The notes under the pieces are model-generated. The model saw nothing but the letters and a program-made list of their open reading frames with translations. It ran no database searches and had not been told where the DNA came from. 64,000 nt of DNA from Acidimicrobiia bacterium (GTDB lineage: Bacteria > Actinomycetota > Acidimicrobiia > Spongiisociales > ZC4RG35). The stretch covers positions 1 to 64,000 of the forward strand of contig JANQOU010000011.1 in assembly GCA_028285585.1 (NCBI GenBank). The letters are read 5' to 3'. Positions 9,665-18,916 of this stretch are shown here, piece by piece; the first letter of the stretch is position 1; every line of letters begins with the position of its first letter. The translations under genes and the position numbers were made by a program.

Positions 9665-11290
9665 GTGAACGTCGCAGACGCCGTCGGCCGGGCCCTTGTT
9701 GAACATGGTGCCCGGCAAGTCTTCGGCGTGGTTGGCTCAGGGAATTTCCACACCACGAACGCGATGATTGCCGCAGGGGCAAACTTCGTGGCAGCTCGCC
9801 ACGAAGCCGGTGCAGCCACCATGGCAGATGCCTACGCGCGGATGAGTGGCGATGTCGCTGTCTTGAGCGTTCACCAAGGGTGCGGGCTGACCAACGCGAT
9901 GACGGGCATCACTGAGGCTGCGAAGAGCAGAACCCCCATGGTCGTCCTCGCCGCCCAGGCGACACAGCCGAAGTCCAACTTCTATGTGGATCAGGAGATG
10001 CTGGCGCGCTCGGTCGGGGCAACGGTCGTCAACATGGACACGGCTGACAACGCCCTGGCCCGGGCTGCCGGTGCGGTTTCTGTCGCCCGAGGCCATCGGA
10101 GGACCGTCGTACTGAATCTCCCCATCGACTTGCTCGACCAGGCTGTGCCCTCCGAGGGTCGGCCGGTGACCACGGAGACTCCCAACCCTGTGGTGCCGAG
10201 CAACGAGCATCTCCGCACGCTGGCCGAAGCGTTGTCGAACTCGTCGCGCCCTGTGTTCGTAGCCGGACGAGGTGCGCGAGGAAACGGTGCCGGCGAGGCG
10301 GTGCGACGCCTTGCAGACCGTGTCGGTGCCTTACTGGCCACATCGGCTGTGGCAAAAGGGCTGTTCAACGACAGCGAATGGTCACTCGACATCTCCGGGG
10401 GCTTCTCATCGCCGTTGGCCGCCGAGTTGATAAGGGACGCGGACCTCATCGTCGGATGGGGCTGCGCACTCAACATGTGGACCATGCGTCATGGGCGATT
10501 GATCGGGGAGAACGCCAAGGTCATGCAGGTCGACGACGACGCCGATGCGATCGGAGCACAGCGACCGGCCGCAGAAGGTGTTGTCGGCGATGTTGGCATC
10601 ACAGCGCGTGCGTTGGCAGCGATGACAGCCGAGCAATCGGGCTACAGGTCTTCCGAGCTGTCGGAGCGCCTCCAGGCTTCCGTTCGCTGGCGTGACGTCC
10701 CCTTCGAGGACCAATCGTCAGAGACAACAATCGACCCGCGCACGCTCACGGTCGCCCTCGACGACATCCTTCCGAAGGAAAGAGTGATCAGCGTGGACTC
10801 GGGCAACTTCATGGGCTGGCCCAGCGCTTTCCTCTCGGTACCCGACGAGTGGGGCTTCTGCTTCACCCAGGCTTTCCAATCGATCGGGCTCGGCCTGTCC
10901 ACCGCCATCGGAGCGGCCCTGGCCCAACCGGAGCGCCTCCCGGTTGCGGCGCTGGGCGACGGTGGCGGCCTCATGTCGATCGCAGAGTTGGAGACGGTGG
11001 CCCGTCTTGGTCTGCCGATGGTTGTAGTCGTCTACAACGACGATGCCTATGGAGCCGAGGTTCATCACTTCGGGCCCGATGGCCATGACCTCGGCACTGT
11101 CGAGTTCCCTCCCACCGACATCGCCGCCATAGCGCGCGGGTTCGGGTTCGAAGCCGTGACAGTGAGAACAGTCGACGACCTCGACGGGTTGACCCGCTGG
11201 GTCAACGGCGACCGGGCCAAACCGATCCTCCTTGACGCAAAGATCGTCAGCCGGGCCTCATGGTGGCTCGAAGAGGCGTTTGGCCACTGA
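9665..11290 (+). CDS. Thiamine-diphosphate-dependent enzyme, acetolactate synthase / benzoylformate decarboxylase family
   Basis: 541 residues, starting at GTG immediately after the previous stop codon. The N-terminal PYR domain carries the activating Glu in AARHEAGAATMADAYAR; a central Rossmann-like domain includes VFVAGRGARGNGAGEAV. The C-terminal ThDP/Mg-binding motif GDGGGLMSIAELETV runs to VVVVYNDDAYG (GDG-x(~26)-N). The family decarboxylates or ligates 2-oxo acids. Next to an aminotransferase-containing operon (which makes 2-oxo acids) and a CoA ligase, decarboxylation of an aryl 2-oxo acid is plausible. Absence of a regulatory subunit argues against a housekeeping acetolactate synthase. 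Confidence 0.85.
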   Translation: MNVADAVGRALVEHGARQVFGVVGSGNFHTTNAMIAAGANFVAARHEAGAATMADAYARMSGDVAVLSVHQGCGLTNAMTGITEAAKSRTPMVVLAAQATQPKSNFYVDQEMLARSVGATVVNMDTADNALARAAGAVSVARGHRRTVVLNLPIDLLDQAVPSEGRPVTTETPNPVVPSNEHLRTLAEALSNSSRPVFVAGRGARGNGAGEAVRRLADRVGALLATSAVAKGLFNDSEWSLDISGGFSSPLAAELIRDADLIVGWGCALNMWTMRHGRLIGENAKVMQVDDDADAIGAQRPAAEGVVGDVGITARALAAMTAEQSGYRSSELSERLQASVRWRDVPFEDQSSETTIDPRTLTVALDDILPKERVISVDSGNFMGWPSAFLSVPDEWGFCFTQAFQSIGLGLSTAIGAALAQPERLPVAALGDGGGLMSIAELETVARLGLPMVVVVYNDDAYGAEVHHFGPDGHDLGTVEFPPTDIAAIARGFGFEAVTVRTVDDLDGLTRWVNGDRAKPILLDAKIVSRASWWLEEAFGH

Positions 11291-11347
11291 TCAGCCGAGG
11301 CCGTCTCTTCGGACGGGTACGCTCGCGATACACCGGCGGAGACGCTC

Positions 11348-12157
11348 ATGAAGCTGAAACTCACAGGTTTGGGAGTGGTGGCCCTGCTGCTCTCAGCATG
11401 CAGCCCGGCGATCGACACCCAGGTCGAAGTCCGAGGATGCGGCTTGGGCGATGTCGGCTACACCCTCCACATGAGCAGCTATGACGGCGGCTTCGCTGAC
11501 ACCCTCGAGTTCGGCGATGGGATCGCCACCAAGTCATCAGCCGAGATCTACGTGTGGTTCTGGATTGAAGGGCTACCCGACGGGATTAGTGCACAGTGGT
11601 CCGGGACTCGCGGAGCATCTGCAAACGAGCAGTCGGCAAGGCCGGCGTCGGTGCCGGCCAACGCTCGTGTGGGAGACGGCTGGGACGATGACGAAACCAC
11701 CGTTGCGGTCACAGTCGAGGTGAATTGTGAGGAAGCGGCAACGGCCGACACCGAACCGGCACCCATCGATACCACCGCTGCTGCGACAACCGCTCCCCCG
11801 GCGCCCACTCCGGACGGAACCTGGAGCCTGGCCATCGATCCGGACAAACATGACGTTTGCGGCGACGAGGATCCGTACTCGGAGACGATCAAGGTGGCAT
11901 TGACCGAAACGGCAGCGGAGGTGAGTGGCATCGGCGGGTCGGTGGCCGACCCGTGGGTCGGGAGTTACGACGAGACCTCGGGAGACCTGACGTTCGCAGG
12001 CACCAAGAGAGAAGGTGACGGGACAACCGAGGCCACATTCACCCTCACCTTCGACCCGTCAAGCGACACGATGAGCGGCACCGAATCGTGGGACTACACA
12101 GAGCCCGGCTTCAGCTGCACCGAAGCCACCAGCGTCGTGACCGCCGAACGAGAGTGA
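11348..12157 (+). CDS. Putative lipoprotein, unknown function
   Basis: 269 residues with a lipobox LLLSAC, lipidated Cys at residue 18, preceded by ATG with GGAG six bases upstream. After the anchor there is a first domain, an Ala/Thr/Pro-rich linker (TTAAATTAPPAPTPD, about residues 139-154) and a second beta-rich domain containing TEATFTLTFDPSSDTMSG. The second half resembles small beta-sandwich or lipocalin-like extracytoplasmic domains but I cannot name a family. It converges with the zincin gene, with only two bases between the stop codons. Confidence 0.75.
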   Translation: MKLKLTGLGVVALLLSACSPAIDTQVEVRGCGLGDVGYTLHMSSYDGGFADTLEFGDGIATKSSAEIYVWFWIEGLPDGISAQWSGTRGASANEQSARPASVPANARVGDGWDDDETTVAVTVEVNCEEAATADTEPAPIDTTAAATTAPPAPTPDGTWSLAIDPDKHDVCGDEDPYSETIKVALTETAAEVSGIGGSVADPWVGSYDETSGDLTFAGTKREGDGTTEATFTLTFDPSSDTMSGTESWDYTEPGFSCTEATSVVTAERE

Positions 12158-12159
12158 CG

Positions 12160-14145
12160 CTACTTGTCAACCAACCCCGCCCTCTTGAGCCGGCGTCGCC
12201 TGACCAGCAGCCAGCCACCCAGCCCGAATAGCGCCAGCACTGCCAACAGCGCGCCCATCCGGATCAGGCCCTGAGTCTCGGCGGCATCCGCTATCGCCAC
12301 GACTTCCGCCGCCTCGGCCTCGGCCGCATCGAAGTCCTCACTGTCGAGCGCCCTCACGGCATCGTCGAGCTCGGCCTCGATCTCAGATCCGATCAGCCCA
12401 ACTTCCTCGAACAGGCTTCGATCGGCGTCCACTAGCCCCTTGGCCTCGAGCACTTGATCCGTTGCCTCGGCTAGCTCCGCTCCGAAAACGACCACTTCGT
12501 CAAAAGACCCGGTCGCCAACTCGAACAGATCCTCCATCTTCGGCCGCAGCTCGAGTCCTAGCTCCAACAGGTCCGACTCCACTTCGTCCCTGGCCTCGAC
12601 GATCGGGCCCACTTGGCCCAGCCAGCGTGTGGCATCCTCGAACTGCCACCTCGACATCGGCTCACGTATCAGCAGGGGCAGCTCCCAGCCGTTCGTCGAA
12701 GCTCTCACTTCCTCGTAGAGCCGGCGAGCCGCATCACGCTCCTCGTACTCGAACTCGGTCACGTGATCGAAGAAGAGCTCGTCCGCGTCCTCGGATCCTC
12801 CGACCTCCTGGAGCAGGTCGAGGAAGTGGTACCAAGCGGCCGTAGCCCTCGACTCCGGCTCGGGCTCGGGCTCACCGCGATAAGCAATCTCATTGTTGCT
12901 GGCGGCATAGACGACATCCCGCATCGACTCGAAGCCGATCTCGTCCACCACCTGCTGAAGCACCCACTCCGAGAGGGAATAACCAGCCTGCTCATAGTCA
13001 AAAAGGTCGTCGATCGAGTCGAACGACTCCACCGTCACATAGTCCCACTCGTTGAGGCTCGGAATCTCTGGGTGGCTTGACGGAAAGACGCCTTGGCGGA
13101 CTTCGGCCTCTTCGGCCAGCCCTGCCACAACTGCAGACTCGGCAGCAAATATCTCCGCCAATCCCTCGATGATCCATCTCCGGTCGAAGAGGTCCTGGTT
13201 GAGCCAGATGTGAGACAGCTCGTGGAGCACGAGATCGGCGTCCACGTACTCGCCTATCTCGACGAGGTTCCTGTCCTTGATGTACCAGCCGCCATAGCCC
13301 GACGCCGTCACCTCGGCCGACTCGGTCACGACAAGCGGCGCCGTCTGGGCGTATTCGAGGCCGATCAGGTCGAGGAGAACGGGGAGCCCGCTTTGCGCGG
13401 CCGCAATCACCTCACTCGTCCAGAAGTCATCGCCCGGCCAGGAGCGGACCACGATCTCCACTTCCTCGACGACCACACGCTCGGTGGACAACTTGCTGTT
13501 ATCGACGCCCGATACCCATGCGAAGAACTCGTCGGGATCCTCGATGTCCAAGGCCGAATAGGTGAGCTGACCACTCTCCGTAGCACTCGTGGTGAGGACA
13601 TCGCCCTCAAAAGTCAGCTCGTAGCCCAATGGAACGACGAGGTGGACATCGACATGGCGCGGTGTCCCGAAACCGAACACCGGCACCGCGAAATAGGCAG
13701 GATTGACTCGAAACTGCGAGTCGCTGCGCGGCTCGTCGCCATTGATTCTCCAGTTCACCTGGACATCCATCGCCTCCCTGAAGAAGAGCCTCCGCCCGAG
13801 CTCCACCGTCACCAGGTCGAATCCGTCGTCTTCGGAAGGCTCTCTGGTGTATTCGAGAGAGCCTCCGCCTCCCGACACGTCGAACTCCGTCGCGTCCAGA
13901 GGCACGAACAACTCGAACCCTGTGAAGAAGGTCTGAGTGACCACACCGCCTTCGACGCTGTTCGGTGTGGTGTTCACGAGATGCATGTCGATGTCGACCG
14001 TGAGGGAGCTGTTGTCGGCGTCGACGGTGTAGGTGAACTCGTTTTCGAAGCGCAGGTCGCCCAGAGCCGGCTGAGTGAACGCCACCAGCCAAAGGCCGAC
14101 CGCCACGGCGACGACTGTCGCGTTCCTCATACCGGCTGCGCGCAT
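12160..14145 (-). CDS. Secreted, membrane-anchored zinc metalloprotease (HExxH gluzincin-like)
   Basis: From ATG 14145 (GGAG just upstream) the protein is 661 residues; ATG 14130 is an alternative. It begins with a signal peptide (NATVVAVAVGLWLVAFTQPA, cleavage near ALG). A beta-rich region follows, then HELSHIWLN near residue 308 with WIIEGLAEIFA about 20 residues later, i.e. HExxH plus a downstream Glu, as in gluzincins of the M1/peptidase MA-like group. The C-terminal third is Glu/Ala/Leu-rich and probably helical. It ends in a membrane helix (MGALLAVLALFGLGGWLL) and an Arg/Lys-rich tail, so the catalytic part faces outside. It is divergent from the cyclase-ATPase-TPR gene. Confidence 0.75.
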   Translation of the reverse strand: MRAAGMRNATVVAVAVGLWLVAFTQPALGDLRFENEFTYTVDADNSSLTVDIDMHLVNTTPNSVEGGVVTQTFFTGFELFVPLDATEFDVSGGGGSLEYTREPSEDDGFDLVTVELGRRLFFREAMDVQVNWRINGDEPRSDSQFRVNPAYFAVPVFGFGTPRHVDVHLVVPLGYELTFEGDVLTTSATESGQLTYSALDIEDPDEFFAWVSGVDNSKLSTERVVVEEVEIVVRSWPGDDFWTSEVIAAAQSGLPVLLDLIGLEYAQTAPLVVTESAEVTASGYGGWYIKDRNLVEIGEYVDADLVLHELSHIWLNQDLFDRRWIIEGLAEIFAAESAVVAGLAEEAEVRQGVFPSSHPEIPSLNEWDYVTVESFDSIDDLFDYEQAGYSLSEWVLQQVVDEIGFESMRDVVYAASNNEIAYRGEPEPEPESRATAAWYHFLDLLQEVGGSEDADELFFDHVTEFEYEERDAARRLYEEVRASTNGWELPLLIREPMSRWQFEDATRWLGQVGPIVEARDEVESDLLELGLELRPKMEDLFELATGSFDEVVVFGAELAEATDQVLEAKGLVDADRSLFEEVGLIGSEIEAELDDAVRALDSEDFDAAEAEAAEVVAIADAAETQGLIRMGALLAVLALFGLGGWLLVRRRRLKRAGLVDK

Positions 14146-14221
14146 ACGCTCCGACAAAGTAGCGGGTGCCGATACTTGCGAAGACGCTCGCTCGGCCGCC
14201 CGTCGAGCCAACGGTGTCGGC

Positions 14222-17200
14222 ATGCCGGATACTCTCTCAGGCATGCGCAGGCTCGTTCCAGTAGATGTGCAGAGGCTGGCCGACAACGGGTCTGCCCGCG
14301 ACTCGTCAACTGGTGCGGCTCTGATCATCGACGCCGCCGGATCGACTGCCCTCTCAGCCCGGCTTCAGGCGCATGGGACCGAAGGTGCCGAAGCCTTCGC
14401 AGATGTGCTCTCTGAGATCTTCCAACCGATAGTGCGAAGAGTTCTCGCACGAGGAGGGACAGTCGCCGAGCTGGCCGGCGACGGTGTTCTCGCCACGTTC
14501 CCCGGCCAACCCGAAGCGGCCGTCGGAGACGCCGGCGCCGCGGCAGCCGAGGTGATGAAAGACCTCCAATCTCTCCAAGAGCTGGAAACACCGGCGGGAA
14601 AGTCGTCGCTGACCGTTAGAGCTTCAGTCGGGGCCGGCTCGATCGAATGGGTCATCTGGTCATCAAGCAACACCGACGGACCGCAGAACGCTGCCTATGC
14701 GGTGGTCGGGACTGCTGTCGATGAGGCACGTCGCGGTGAGGCTGTCACACCCGCAGGCGTGATCTCCGCCGGCCCCAATGCCGCTCCGCACGCACACTCC
14801 TCACACTCCGAGCCGCTAGCCGACGGATTCACCGCGATGACCCCGCTGCTCGACCTGCCGCCTCGAGCAACTGAAAGCACGACAGGCGAGGGCTCGTCTG
14901 CCGGCGGGCTTCGTTTCTATCCCGAAGAGGTCACCAGAGCCGAGCTTCGGGCCGAGTTCCGAGACGTCGTCGCCGTCTTCGCCGATTTCACCGCACCGTC
15001 GTCGAGTCGAGCCGAAGCGAGAATGGGGCAAGTGCTCGATGCGTTGGCCGAGTACCGCGGCTATCTGAGCAGCGTCACAAAACCGAGTGCCGACGACGAC
15101 GGCTTTCGCTGCTTCGCCCTTTGGGGTGCGCCTACCAGTCGCGAGCACGACATCGGATATGCCCTTCGCTTCCTTCAAGATCTGAAGGAGGCCTGCGGGA
15201 CCGAGATGAGGGCCGGGATCACACGAAGCACCGTCTTCACCGGCTTCCTAGGTGGCAGCGAGCAGGAGTCGTACACAGCCATCGGGCCGGGGGTGAACCT
15301 CGCCGCTCGCCTCTGCGGGTCAGCCGAGTGGGGTGAGCTCCGGATCGACTGCGAGAGCACTTCCCGGCTTCGTGACCCCTGGGTGGTCGAGAGCCTGGGT
15401 GAGATCGAGTACCGAGGCTTCTCGGATCCGGTGGCCACAGCGAAGGTCTCCTACGTGCCGCCCGTCCGAGTCGCCGACCCGCTCGACGATTCCCTGGTCG
15501 GGCGCTCCCGGGAGCTGGACAAGTTGGAAGACATGCTGGCACCGCTTTGGGCAGGAAGGTCGGCAGGAGTGATCGCAGTTTCGGGCGAGCCGGGAATCGG
15601 CAAGAGCCGGCTCATCGCCGCCCTCGAGGAGCGGATCTCTGTCCGCGAGCCTGCGCCGGTTTGGCTGCGAGCTCGAGCCGACGAGATCAGAAGCCAGCCC
15701 CTCGCCACGTTGCGTGATGCCCTGGCCGGCTACTTCGGGCGTCCCGGTCGCGACGAGAGCGGCGAGCAGCTCGACATCTATCTGAAGGGCCTGGCCGAAG
15801 ACGCCCAGCGCCCTGGGCCCGAGTTGAGCCGGACCCGTGCGGCGCTGGGTGACTTGCTTGACCTGGCACCCGAGGTCGAGAGAGCCGAGAAGCTCGATCC
15901 CAAGACCCGATTCGAGAACCTGGTCATCGCGGTAGAGAACTTGGTTGGTGCACTGGAGAGGACGACGCCGGTGATCGTCTTTGTTGCCGACGGCCATTGG
16001 ATCGACGCTGGCACCGCCGATGTCCTTCGCCGGCTCAGCGACGACCTGAAAGACATACGCATCGGCATTGTCATCGAGACCCGGGATCCGCACCTGTCGA
16101 TCGAGCACGATCGGCATCTCGAGTTGGGACCACTGGGGGAAGCCGATCTGGTTGCTCTCACCACTCAGATCCTGGGGAACACTCCGGATCCCGAGAAGAT
16201 CAGAGACCTGATGCGGCTTTCCGGCGGCAATCCCTTCTACGCCCAGCAGTTCCTGGCTCATCAGCAGCCAGGAACTGCCACGGCGAGCCTGCCATCGGGT
16301 GCCGACGACGATCTCCCATTGGATCTGAGGCGGCTGTTGGTGGCGAGGATCGATGCGATGCCCGCCACCGTGAGACGAATTGTCCAGACCGGATCCGTCC
16401 TGGGCCGGGAGGTCGACGTGGCCTTGCTCGAGCTGATGAGCCCCGCAGCCGGCGACATCGGCCAACAGGTGCAAGCTGCGATCGACGCCGGGATCTGGGA
16501 GCGAATCGACAACTCGAGGGTGACGTTTCAGAGTCTCCTCGTTCGCGACGCGGCATACGGGATGCTCCTTCATACCGACGCCAGAGCCATGCATCGCGAA
16601 GCGGCCTCTGCGATCGAATCGCGATTGGAGCCAGGTGAGCGCCGAGACGCCGAGTTGGCCCACCATCACGAACGCGCCGGAAACAGCCAAACCGCCACAA
16701 GCTTCTATCTGGCTGCTGGCGAGATGGCAGCGGATCGATTCGACAACACCTCGGCGCACGACCATATCGCCCGGGCATTGAGCCTGATCCCCGAGGAGGA
16801 CCGCGACAGGAGGTATCAGGCGTTGCGACTGAGGTATCGCGTGCACGACGTCGAAGGAGACCGGCAGGGGCAAGAGGAAACCATCGCATCGATGGGCCAG
16901 CTGGCCAAAGGGACTGGCAGTGCCTTCGATGTCTCTCAGCTTCACGTCCGGCTGCTCATCGCCCTGGGCCGCTACCGAGATGCCGAGCAGCGAGCCGGCG
17001 AGGCATCTGTGCTGGCCAGTGGGCCGGCCGAGCAGGGCCGGCTTGCCTTTCTACAAGCCCAGCTCGCCCGATATCTCGGGCGAAACGACGACGCGGCGAA
17101 GCTGGCCGCCACCTCCCGCGATCTTCTCGCGGCCGCAAATGACAACGTGGTCACTGCGATGGTCGACGACTTCGCCGGAGGCATCGCTTGGGAGAACGGT

Positions 17201-18064
17201 GACTTCGAGCATGCCGCTGCGCTTCATCGGGCCGCCGCGGACATCTTCGAGTCGGAAGGACGAGTCATCGAAGGAACCCGTGCCCTCAACAACCTCGGCA
17301 CTGCCTTGTTCTCGATCGGCGACTACTCCAGCGCCCGCGAGATACACAGAGCCGGAGCGAACCTCAGCGGCGAGATCGGGTACCGAATGGGCGAGGGCGA
17401 TCATCTCGACAACATGGGAGGCACGGCCTGGGCAGTCGGCGACCTTGACCTGGCGCTGGATTACTACAGCGAGGCGCTTCGCATCCGAGAGAAAACGAAC
17501 GACGCATGGGGAGTCGCCATCAGCAAAGGCAACCTCGGATCGACCAAACGGGCGATGGGCGATCACGAAGAGGCAATCGACCTCTACAGGCAGGCTTTGA
17601 AGATAGACCGGAGCATCGGACGCCCGCGGGGGGAGGCATACGACCTCCATGGGCTCGGCCTCTGCCACATCGACCTGGAACACTTCAATCTGGCCAACGA
17701 GGCCCTGCGTGAGGCAGCTCGAATCCGGGAGGAACTGGGCGAGACCCACCTGGCCAACGAGTCACACGTCGCTTGCGCCATCACAATGTTGCGGGCCGGC
17801 GACACCGACGGAGCAGTCGAGATCGTCGAGACAGTTCTCGCATCGGAAGGAGACAGCTTCTTCGACGGCGCAGTGGAGACAACTGCGGCCAGGCTGCGCG
17901 CAATAGAGGTGATCGAGGCCCGTTCACCCGAGAGGGCACGGGCACTGCGGGAAACCACCGCACAGGGAGTTGCCGAGCGAGCTGCTCGCATCAGCGACGC
18001 CGCTCAACGGCAGTCCTACCTAGAGCGGGTCGCCTCCCATGCCACTGCCTTGGGTGGCGGCTGA
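14222..18064 (+). CDS. Tandem class III cyclase / AAA ATPase / TPR protein (soluble adenylyl cyclase-like)
   Basis: About 1280 residues from ATG 14222 (ATG 14243 also possible; neither has a clear ribosome-binding site). Domain order: cyclase homology domain 1 (about 30-200) with metal-binding Asp37 (IIDAAGST) and Asp87 (ELAGDGVLATF); cyclase homology domain 2 (about 245-400) with GPGVNLAARL carrying Asn359 and Arg363; an STAND/AAA-type ATPase with Walker A GEPGIGKSRL at 455; then TPR repeats (about 900-1210, e.g. AVGDLDLALDYYSEALRI and AMGDHEEAIDLYRQALKI). This is the architecture of animal soluble adenylyl cyclase and its bacterial relatives. Domain 1 keeps the metal Asp residues and lacks the N/R pair, domain 2 the reverse, so one composite active site is predicted. 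Role: probably a signal-responsive cAMP producer or a STAND regulator. Confidence 0.8.
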   Translation: MPDTLSGMRRLVPVDVQRLADNGSARDSSTGAALIIDAAGSTALSARLQAHGTEGAEAFADVLSEIFQPIVRRVLARGGTVAELAGDGVLATFPGQPEAAVGDAGAAAAEVMKDLQSLQELETPAGKSSLTVRASVGAGSIEWVIWSSSNTDGPQNAAYAVVGTAVDEARRGEAVTPAGVISAGPNAAPHAHSSHSEPLADGFTAMTPLLDLPPRATESTTGEGSSAGGLRFYPEEVTRAELRAEFRDVVAVFADFTAPSSSRAEARMGQVLDALAEYRGYLSSVTKPSADDDGFRCFALWGAPTSREHDIGYALRFLQDLKEACGTEMRAGITRSTVFTGFLGGSEQESYTAIGPGVNLAARLCGSAEWGELRIDCESTSRLRDPWVVESLGEIEYRGFSDPVATAKVSYVPPVRVADPLDDSLVGRSRELDKLEDMLAPLWAGRSAGVIAVSGEPGIGKSRLIAALEERISVREPAPVWLRARADEIRSQPLATLRDALAGYFGRPGRDESGEQLDIYLKGLAEDAQRPGPELSRTRAALGDLLDLAPEVERAEKLDPKTRFENLVIAVENLVGALERTTPVIVFVADGHWIDAGTADVLRRLSDDLKDIRIGIVIETRDPHLSIEHDRHLELGPLGEADLVALTTQILGNTPDPEKIRDLMRLSGGNPFYAQQFLAHQQPGTATASLPSGADDDLPLDLRRLLVARIDAMPATVRRIVQTGSVLGREVDVALLELMSPAAGDIGQQVQAAIDAGIWERIDNSRVTFQSLLVRDAAYGMLLHTDARAMHREAASAIESRLEPGERRDAELAHHHERAGNSQTATSFYLAAGEMAADRFDNTSAHDHIARALSLIPEEDRDRRYQALRLRYRVHDVEGDRQGQEETIASMGQLAKGTGSAFDVSQLHVRLLIALGRYRDAEQRAGEASVLASGPAEQGRLAFLQAQLARYLGRNDDAAKLAATSRDLLAAANDNVVTAMVDDFAGGIAWENGDFEHAAALHRAAADIFESEGRVIEGTRALNNLGTALFSIGDYSSAREIHRAGANLSGEIGYRMGEGDHLDNMGGTAWAVGDLDLALDYYSEALRIREKTNDAWGVAISKGNLGSTKRAMGDHEEAIDLYRQALKIDRSIGRPRGEAYDLHGLGLCHIDLEHFNLANEALREAARIREELGETHLANESHVACAITMLRAGDTDGAVEIVETVLASEGDSFFDGAVETTAARLRAIEVIEARSPERARALRETTAQGVAERAARISDAAQRQSYLERVASHATALGGG

Positions 18065-18066
18065 GC

Positions 18067-18105
18067 GTGTGCAAGAAGGCGTTCTCAGTACGCCTTCTTG
18101 CACAC
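18067..18105 (+). terminator. Strong 16-bp stem-loop after the cyclase gene
   Basis: Arms GTGTGCAAGAAGGCGT and ACGCCTTCTTGCACAC pair perfectly around a seven-base loop, starting three bases after the stop codon. No T-tract follows, so it may end transcription poorly or protect the mRNA 3' end. Confidence 0.7.
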
Positions 18106-18162
18106 GGACGGGGCCATTAGGGTCGCTGCGCTGATGCACACCGAGCCAGAGCCACGACCAAG

Positions 18163-18840
18163 ATGAGCGATCAGAAACCGCGAGGGTGGGGACAGCCAGA
18201 CGAAGAGGCGCCGGCGAGCACTCTGTCAGGGAAGATCGACTTCACCGGCACCTACCACCACTACGGGTGGTGGCCGGAGACCAACGACGAGCCGGTCTCA
18301 CCAACGAGCCCCGCGTACAAGGCCCCACGCGAGGTCACGGCACAACAGGCTGGGGACTCGATAACCATCCAAACGGAAAGCCCCGAGCCCGCGATGCCAC
18401 TGACCCTGCGAGGGCACCTGGTGAGAGACGGGATCTGGGGCGACTTCGATTGGACGTGGGAGTGGATCAAGGCACACCCTGAGAGCGTGACCGGCTGGAT
18501 GTTCCGCGGCCAGCTCATCTTCAGCACCGTGCAGTACGGATACGACGAGACGGGCAACCTCATCCGGCAGCCCGACGGCCAAAGCACCCGGGACGGCGAG
18601 ATGGCGAACCTGAACTTCGCCGGAATGGGTGTGTGGAACGGTGAGGTGCGGACTCAAGACTCCAGCGGCCAGTTGGTGTCAGGGTGGCATCCCGACATGC
18701 AGCAACACTCCTGGGCGGAGGCGCAACAAGGCCAACGACAGCTTGTGGTGCCTGCCGCCAGCTTCTTGGAGCCGACGCCGTCGTCTCCCGTGACCACCCT
18801 CAGCGGAGTCGGCACCGGCTTCTACGTGCGCACCAGCTAG
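18163..18840 (+). CDS. Hypothetical protein, unrecognised
   Basis: 225 residues without signal peptide or membrane segment. It is rich in Trp, Gly and Tyr (TYHHYGWWPET, WGDFDWTWEWIK, FAGMGVWNGEV) and reads like a soluble beta-rich protein. The start ATG 18163 is the first in frame and has no evident ribosome-binding site. Codon bias matches the neighbouring real genes and no overlapping frame is better. I do not recognise a family. It ends 76 bases before the convergent beta-helix gene, with a terminator between. Confidence 0.7.
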   Translation: MSDQKPRGWGQPDEEAPASTLSGKIDFTGTYHHYGWWPETNDEPVSPTSPAYKAPREVTAQQAGDSITIQTESPEPAMPLTLRGHLVRDGIWGDFDWTWEWIKAHPESVTGWMFRGQLIFSTVQYGYDETGNLIRQPDGQSTRDGEMANLNFAGMGVWNGEVRTQDSSGQLVSGWHPDMQQHSWAEAQQGQRQLVVPAASFLEPTPSSPVTTLSGVGTGFYVRTS

Positions 18841-18878
18841 GCGACGCCTCGGTCGCGCAAGGTCTCAAACGAAGAAAA

Positions 18879-18902
18879 GGGGAGCCACCGCAGCGGCTCC
18901 CC
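18879..18902 (-). terminator. Intrinsic terminator of the beta-helix gene
   Basis: Arms GGGGAGCC and GGCTCCCC flank an eight-base loop. Read on the minus strand the stem is followed by TTTTCTTC, a proper U-tract, so it terminates the minus-strand gene ending at 18917. The same stem may also stop plus-strand transcripts. Confidence 0.85.
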
Positions 18903-18916
18903 CACTTCTCTGAGTG

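Noticed and set aside
13093-14415. 440-residue plus-strand open frame
   Set aside because: Antisense to the signal-peptide and HELSH-containing metalloprotease; composition is Arg/His/Glu-rich as in antisense shadows.
15320-16945. 541-residue minus-strand open frame
   Set aside because: Lies antisense to the well-supported cyclase-ATPase-TPR gene and shows no domains or start signals.
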